Source: Ostrinia nubilalis
Lineage: Eukaryota; Arthropoda; Insecta; Lepidoptera; Crambidae
DNA: 64,000 nt
Assembly (NCBI RefSeq): GCF_963855985.1
Contig: NC_087118.1
Coordinates: forward strand, 372,001 to 436,000
Direction of reading: 5' to 3'
Shown here one piece after another: positions 59,294 to 64,000 of this stretch (positions within the stretch are counted from its first letter, which is position 1; each line of letters opens with the position of its first letter). Made by a program: the position numbers and the translations under genes. The notes under the pieces are model-generated. The model ran no database searches, had not been told where the DNA came from, and worked only from the letters and a program-made list of their open reading frames with translations.

Positions 59294-60518
59294 TAATTCC
59301 CATTAATTGGTAAGATTCAATAAGATGCTCCAGAACAGCTAAGTGGTAAATACCTAGTTCAAATGCATCATGACGAAAAAGGGCACGGTAGGATTTAAAC
59401 GTTGTATACCTAGAATTGATCAAAACTGATTTTTGGTTTCCTAAAATGTCACGATTTATTCGTAAATATGTAACAGTTTTTTTACATTGTGCTTATAAGA
59501 AAGGCGAACATGGCAATAAGGAAGGTATGTTGCACCCTGTTCCCAAACCAAGCGAGCCTTTTCGAATGGTCCACGTAGACTATCTTGGTCCATTCTGTAG
59601 AATAAAATAAAAAGGGCAAGCGTTATAAATGTTAGTGATAACCGACGCATTTTGTAAATTTGTTATTGCGGAACCAACTCGAACAGTAAACTCAATAGAA
59701 ACTATCAGAGTACTAAAAAGGATTTTAGTTTGTTTGGATATTTTTACTAGTACTAGATATTTTAGGAAATTTGGAACAGATAGACAGTTTAAACATACGT
59801 TGACAGCTATTTCATGCCCGCGTGCTAATGGCTACAAACAGAACTATTCGCAATGCTTTGCGTGCTACGGACCCGGGCGAGGCTGCGGATAACACTGGTC
59901 CAATTCGTTGCCTGATGTAGTCTGGGGTAAACAATACCATTAATGAAACTACTGGGTTTAAACCATATGAGTTGATGTTTTCTCGTAGTGGTAGGTCAGT
60001 ATGCGATGTTTCTATACCGGGGCGTGTTGTTGAAACCACACAAGAGCAAACCTGCGAAAGCAAGTGATCGTATAACAAAAGCTAGTGCCAGGATGAAACG
60101 TAATTTTGATAAACGTCGAAAAAATACGCTCATGTTTGTAAGGAAGGTGATCTGGTGCTTAGGAGACAGACTCCTACTAGTAGTACTGCTAAGGCCAACA
60201 CTAAGCTACATAGCTCTATTCTAGTCCCTATATTATAACCAAAGTTGTTGGCAATGATAGGTACAAACTCAGAAGCATCAAGGGTTTAAGATACAAAAGT
60301 TTTACGGCATTAGTTTCTGCAGACTCTTTGTGGCCTTACCAAAGTATAGCTCCTGTGTCTGACAGTGCCAGCAGCTCGGACGAGCAGTTGGAGACTGAAG
60401 ATTTAATAGATCTGCTATGGAAAGCTAATCACAAACCTCTCTGTTCCCATTGCGGGAGCAATTGTTTCAGGATGGCCGATTGTAACGCAACACCGTATGC
60501 CAGCCTATGCCTGCCTCG

Positions 60519-60652
60519 CCAAGCCAGCGCCAAGCCAGCGCTAAGCCAGCGCTAAGCCAGCGCTAAGCCAGCGCCAAGCCAGCGCCAAGCCAGCGCCAAG
60601 CCAGCGCCAAGCCAGCGCCAAGCCAGCGCCAAGCCAACGCCAAGCCAACGCC
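60519..60652. repeat. 11-bp minisatellite, about 12 units
   Basis: Unit GCCAAGCCAGC with a C/T variant (GCTAAGCCAGC) and two GCCAAGCCAAC units at the right end. It follows the gypsy end region and is much more GC-rich than the surroundings. It gives Ala/Leu/Trp-repeat ORFs on the minus strand that I regard as spurious. Confidence 0.9.
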
Positions 60653-60655
60653 GCC

Positions 60656-61179
60656 ACATCCGTAATGCAGAGTACGCCATTTGACTACATCCGCTATAAG
60701 ACTGTGACGTCACTACCGGTTGGTTATCGATGGCCACACCATTTGGGTGGGGGTTTTGTATTATATAGCTGAGGAGCTCATTTTCCGGGGCATTCGATAC
60801 CGAATACTAAGTTAAGCTGAAACTCTGTCCGATTACTGTGCGAAATATAAAAAGTTGACTTGTAAGCAAGTGTTTCCATTCCCTTCTGTTTCAGATTTTA
60901 TTTATTATTTTATTATGTGATACTCGGTATTTACTACTCGGTCGGTACTAAATTCATTTATTTTTGCAAATAGGCTTTTAAAAAGCGCTTTTACACGTCC
61001 CAATATTAACCCTACCACTGCCAGGCCTGGCTCACTTCGCGCGGTACATCCGATAATTACCTACAGCGAAGCGCCCCGCCGGCGGGTATTATATCAGTCG
61101 AGTGTCACGCGCGCGCCCGTCAGGACGCTGGCGTGCGTTGTAGTGGTACCTAATTCTATGATCGAAGTATTATTTAAAA
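60656..61179 (+). promoter_or_regulatory. CpG-rich region with possible core promoter of the THAP gene
   Basis: 60,656-60,990 shows no gene and may include gypsy LTR sequence. From about 61,030 to 61,140 the sequence becomes CpG-rich. TATATCAGTC at about 61,092-61,101 contains an arthropod initiator-like TCAGT roughly 80 bp upstream of the ATG at 61,180. Assignment as promoter is inference from position and composition. Confidence 0.35.
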
Positions 61180-61283
61180 ATGGACATAAAGAGAGATAAA
61201 TATTGTGCGGCGTTCGGGTGTTTAAATTCGAAAAGAAATCTACCGGATTTATCTTTTTTTTCGCTTCCCAAAGATGCTGAAAG
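61180..61283 (+). CDS. first exon of a THAP-type zinc-finger gene
   Basis: ATG at 61,180 opens 34 codons plus two bases, reading MDIKRDKYCAAFGC and then FFSLPKDAE, and stops at a consensus splice donor AG|GTATGT (61,284). THAP domains are C2CH zinc fingers that start with Cys-x(2-4)-Cys and continue with a Phe-Pro-Lys-type stretch. Here C-x4-C and SFFSLPKD fit, and an intron soon after this point is common in THAP genes. The Trp, Cys-x2-His and AVPTIF parts would be in the next exon, which I could not find before 64,000. This is the best host-gene candidate. It might instead be a domesticated or P-like transposase, which also carry THAP domains. Confidence 0.6.
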
Positions 61284-61363
61284 GTATGTTTGCCATGTAG
61301 GTAATCAATAATTCTTAGGATAGTATAGGAACCTAACCTACCATGACTACTGCTCAGAATGCG

Positions 61364-61430
61364 TTCGTTCGTTTCAGCCGAATGACGTCCACTGCTGGAC
61401 TAAGGCCTTTCCCAAGGTTTTCCATAATGA
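61364..61430 (-). mobile_element. RTE 3' end scrap in the THAP intron
   Basis: TTCGTTCGTTTCAGCCGAATGACGTCC is split as the reverse of the RTE ending (GACGTCATTCGGCT and AACGAACGAACG). About 65 bp remain. Confidence 0.7.
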
Positions 61431-61600
61431 ATGCGTACTTACCTACATACGTACGAGTACTTCATTACATATAAGTAGATTAATTATTTTTTCACTAGAC
61501 AGCAACCCTAACAGCGTAAGAAGAGTTCAGAGGCACGCGATAGAAAGAGACAAAACTTGTAGGTGAATAAAATTGTAGGTACGTAGTGCTGTGCGAGCTG
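61431..61600. other. no gene recognised
   Basis: The sequence lies between the RTE scrap and the Jockey 3' UTR. I looked for a THAP second exon (Trp, then Cys-x2-His-Phe) and did not find one. Confidence 0.4.
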
Positions 61601-62480
61601 AATTCCACTTTATCGCGTCGTAGCAAGACTCGCATTTATTTAAATCGTCTTGCGGAGTAATCCTTCTGTACCTGTACTATTACTTATTCTGTGCCACTGC
61701 TTCGGGACAATAAATGGGCCAGTGCTGAGAAGAAGCAGCGCAAGAAACTCAGTCACTATTGTCAGCCTCCTTTTCAAGGTTTTACAGTCTTTAAAATATA
61801 CAAATTATAGTCATAAGTATTGATGCGAGCTAGGTAGTTAAACATTCCAAACATTCTTATCTTTTATATAACCATCAACTTTATAGTAGCCCTATTTCAT
61901 TAAGGTGCTTTTGATATGTGCTTTAAATTTATGAATGGGCAATTCTACAACAGTTTGTGGTAATTTATTGAAAAGTTTAATACATTTCCCCATAAATGAA
62001 TTATCAATCTTGTGCAGTCTGAAATTTGGAACGGCAAGTTTATTTTTGTTTCTTGTATTGAACTTGTGTAAATCACTCTTTCTAGTAAATTGCTCTATAT
62101 TTTTGCGAACATATAAAAGGTTTTCATAAATGAACTGTGAAGCTACTGTCAGTATATTAATATCCTTAAAGAATTCTCTCAAGGAAAATCGGGGTCCAAG
62201 GTTATAAATGGCCCGCACTGCTCTCTTCTGCAGAACAAACACAGTTTCAATGTCCGCAGCTGAGCCCCACAACAATATGCCGTATGACAAATAAACTAGC
62301 CTTGCCTTATCAATGTCAGTTAATTGCCTTATCTTTCTCACTGCAAAAGCAGCTGAGCCTTGCTGACAAGGTTTCAATATGAGGACCCCACTGAAGTTTA
62401 GAGTCTAAAGTGATTCCCAAGACTACATTTTGTAATTTGGTGTCACGAAGCAAATCGAAAGTAGCTGGTAAATGCTATGC
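61600..62480 (-). pseudogene. Jockey-type LINE, 3' portion
   Basis: The minus-strand ORF 62,377-61,892 reads SAAFAVRKIRQLTDIDKARL, YGILLWGSAADIETVFVLQK, RAVRAIYNLG and LFNKLPQTVVELPIHKFK, the thumb and C-terminus of a Jockey-type RT. Upstream, to about 62,480, GITLDSKLQWGPHIETL continues after a one-base frameshift. The 3' UTR from 61,891 to about 61,600 includes TTGCGCTGCTTCTTCTCAGC, shared with scraps at 23.6 and 33.8 kb. It is 5'-truncated and may lie in an intron of the THAP gene. Confidence 0.8.
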
Positions 62481-63650
62481 CATCATAGAATGTGCGGTAG
62501 CCAAGTTGAAAAAAAAGAAAAAAACAAATGACACGGTCCTCTATTTCAAGCAACTTATGTGCTTTCAGAAATGAGGAAACTTAACTTTCAGTACTACTAG
62601 ATACTCTTTCTACAACTAGTTTCCTATACTCTATCCACTCTTTAAAATAAAAGCCATCCAAGTAGATGTCTAGTGATACTAACTAGTAACCATAGCTATC
62701 TATTAGAAACTACCTAGCTTTTAGAAATCCAATCATTACTATTCACAATTCCTAATAATTGGTACATTGAAGTCACTAAGGCCATGTGGTACATCATCAT
62801 TACCAAAAATTACTTTAAAAATCGAATGAGTCCCAGGTATCACAATTGCGGTCCACATTTTGATACCCTACCTCGGGAGCCTAAGTCAACCAATGACTTC
62901 ATACTCTTAGCTACACACGGCCAGATCTTACTGCACCACCCAGAACTATCGCACTATCTAATTCCCAGGGACTACTCAGAACAGATACCCTTTTCTAATA
63001 GGATACGGCTACGATATTCCGGATCCGACCTAACAATTGAGAAAACTGCTTGCAGTTAACGAGATGGGATAATGGGATAATGTAGTATTTTCTAAAATCG
63101 ACACTCTCCATTTCCCACACTAATCACCATTACTGAAACTGTACCATTAAGTACTAGATATCACAACACTGTGTGCATCACCCATCGACTACACACTACG
63201 ATTTACAGCTCAAGAGCAAATTCGAGTTCCCATTACAGAAAAATCATCATCACCGCTACTGTGAACAGCATGTACCTCGACTTCAACTTTAGACTGGTAC
63301 AAAACCCTATGGCATTCTTCTCAATTGATCATGAATAGGTAAGCAAGTGTAAAGTGGCAAAGCTGCTACTTTCCCGAGATAAAATCTTATTTTAAGCCGT
63401 ATTCTATTAGACGAGTACCTACTACAAGGTAAACCGATAATGAATTCAGGAAGTCTATTTAAGCGATTTTAATAGTTTCAGTCTATTTACATCCGTCACG
63501 ATAATATTCAGATCAGTGGTGAACCGTGATAGGTTCAAATAGTTTACAATAACATTTTTCACTCAATGCACGTGACGTAATTTGTTGCATGTTCATAATG
63601 GCGCACTTTTTACAAGTTTTATTTTTTTTTTTTTTTATATTGACTTCACT
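62481..63650. other. no gene recognised
   Basis: The sequence is moderately AT-rich. A 91-codon + strand ORF (62,784-63,059) has no recognisable domain or codon signal, and I treat it as chance. No terminal repeats or matches to the families above are seen. It could be intron or intergenic host DNA. Confidence 0.45.
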
Positions 63651-63659
63651 TGTTAGTAT

Positions 63660-64000
63660 GTGTGGGACAAATCTTGCAACTGAATTTAAGACCACTTCTC
63701 CTCAACCGATTGAGCTGAAATTTGGTATACTTATGTAAGTACGATGACAATGCAATGTTATGGTACCATTGAGCTGGTCTGATGATGGAGTCAGGAGATG
63801 GCCATAGGAACTCCTGAACGAAACGGCGGAATCGCATCGAGTGTCGGTTCGTTGGATTTGTCTTTTTGAGCAGTTTAGTGCTAGATGATGTCTAGGGTCC
63901 TGATGATGGATTAGGGAGGTGGCCATAGGAAATCCTAAACGAAAAGGCAGAAACTCATCGAGTTTGGGTTCGTTGGATTTGTCTTTTCGAGCAGTTTAGT
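63660..64000. repeat. tandem repeat of about 121 bp at the right edge
   Basis: The units starting near 63,780 and 63,901 share CTGATGATGGA, GGTGGCCATAGGAA, TCATCGAGT and GGTTCGTTGGATTTGTCTTT. The upstream ACCGATTGAGCTGAAATTTG stretch resembles the Helitron phrase seen in Hs (GGGCCGATTGAGCTGATTTTGG), so this may be a Helitron-borne minisatellite continuing outside the window. Confidence 0.6.

Larger units (their letters stand above)
54371..59952. repeat. giant palindrome 2 (1.91-kb arms, 1.75-kb loop)
   Basis: Left arm 54,371-56,283 and right arm 58,036-59,952 are reverse complements. Paired positions sum to 114,323 outside a poly(A) tract, 114,320 inside it and 114,319 after a 1-bp deletion near 55,890. 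A few substitutions are visible (near 55,389, 55,648 and 58,037). The loop 56,284-58,035 is continuous with the right arm, since both belong to one C element in minus orientation. The right arm is therefore the original and the left the copy. Beyond 59,952 the right side continues as gypsy pol, and the left side stops at the 10-bp junction. Confidence 0.95.
58320..60430 (+). pseudogene. Ty3/gypsy pol: RNase H tail and integrase (original copy)
   Basis: 58,380-58,440 encodes GERMRHVDALSR, the end of the RNase H domain. After a LINE insert, 58,718-58,890 encodes an integrase lead (QGDKLKIILDQLKSS, NDMFYRKTLYGNRLVVI). After the poly(A) retroposon come the zinc-binding region (HDEKGHG...FLHC, first Cys replaced by Phe), PSEPFRMVHVDYLGPF, MLVITDAFCKFV and NALRATDPGEAADN read in shifted frames. 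The C-terminal part SVDCDSLWPYQS-like (LWPYQSIAPVSDSASSSDEQ) runs to about 60,430. It has many frameshifts and is inactive. 58,320-59,952 is duplicated in palindrome 2. Confidence 0.8.

Noticed and set aside
60552..60737. 61-codon minus-strand ORF with repeated WRWLGAGLALA as a membrane protein
   Set aside because: It is a translation of the 11-bp minisatellite.
62784..63059. 91-codon + strand ORF as a gene
   Set aside because: There are no domain, splice or codon signals, and the length is within chance for this region.

Overview
The window looks like one stretch of a lepidopteran (moth or butterfly) nuclear genome. The evidence is its AT-rich eukaryotic composition, several short Helitrons with the ends I know from Lepidoptera, RTE, Jockey/CR1 and RNase-H non-LTR retrotransposons, a DIRS element, Ty3/gypsy remains, piggyBac, and many mariner-like foldback elements. 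Almost all of it is mobile DNA, much of it nested several levels deep. The only good host-gene candidate is the first exon of a THAP-type zinc-finger gene near 61.2 kb. I see no bacterial operon, CRISPR array, rRNA gene or intact tRNA gene.

Layout. 0-2.1 kb holds an exact 246-bp tandem duplication, a LINE 3' end and an RTE tail. 2.1-13.2 kb is a head-to-tail Helitron array, split by a composite DNA transposon (called C here) and by three large mariner-like foldback elements. 13.2-26.8 kb is a Jockey-like LINE fragment disrupted by foldback FB-B and by a 9.5-kb copy of C. That copy contains a second DNA transposon (Y), which contains another C copy (C2), which contains foldback FB3. 26.8-31.1 kb holds a gag-like fragment, a third copy of the Helitron module and a tandem-repeat Helitron-like element. 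31.1-46.4 kb is one piggyBac gene blown apart by four insertions: a DIRS retroelement, foldback FB3, a TA-inserted MITE-like element and a near full-length CR1/Jockey LINE.

46.9-60.0 kb is the most remarkable part. Two very long, almost perfect palindromes abut with only 10 bp between them. Palindrome 1 has 3.51-kb arms carrying a 965-codon RTE ORF. Palindrome 2 has 1.91-kb arms carrying gypsy integrase sequence. Their single-copy loops show which arm is original: the order is original 1, loop 1, inverted copy 1, 10-bp filler, inverted copy 2, loop 2, original 2. This is what would result if both ends of one break folded back, copied themselves and were then joined. A library or assembly artefact must be excluded. 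60-64 kb holds the gypsy end, an 11-bp minisatellite, the THAP exon in a CpG-rich stretch, a Jockey 3' end and a tandem repeat.

The coding pieces do not form a pathway. They are independent replication or transposition genes, nearly all broken. Target-site duplications and 'empty' sister copies inside the window let the order of insertion be read directly, and these are quoted where visible.
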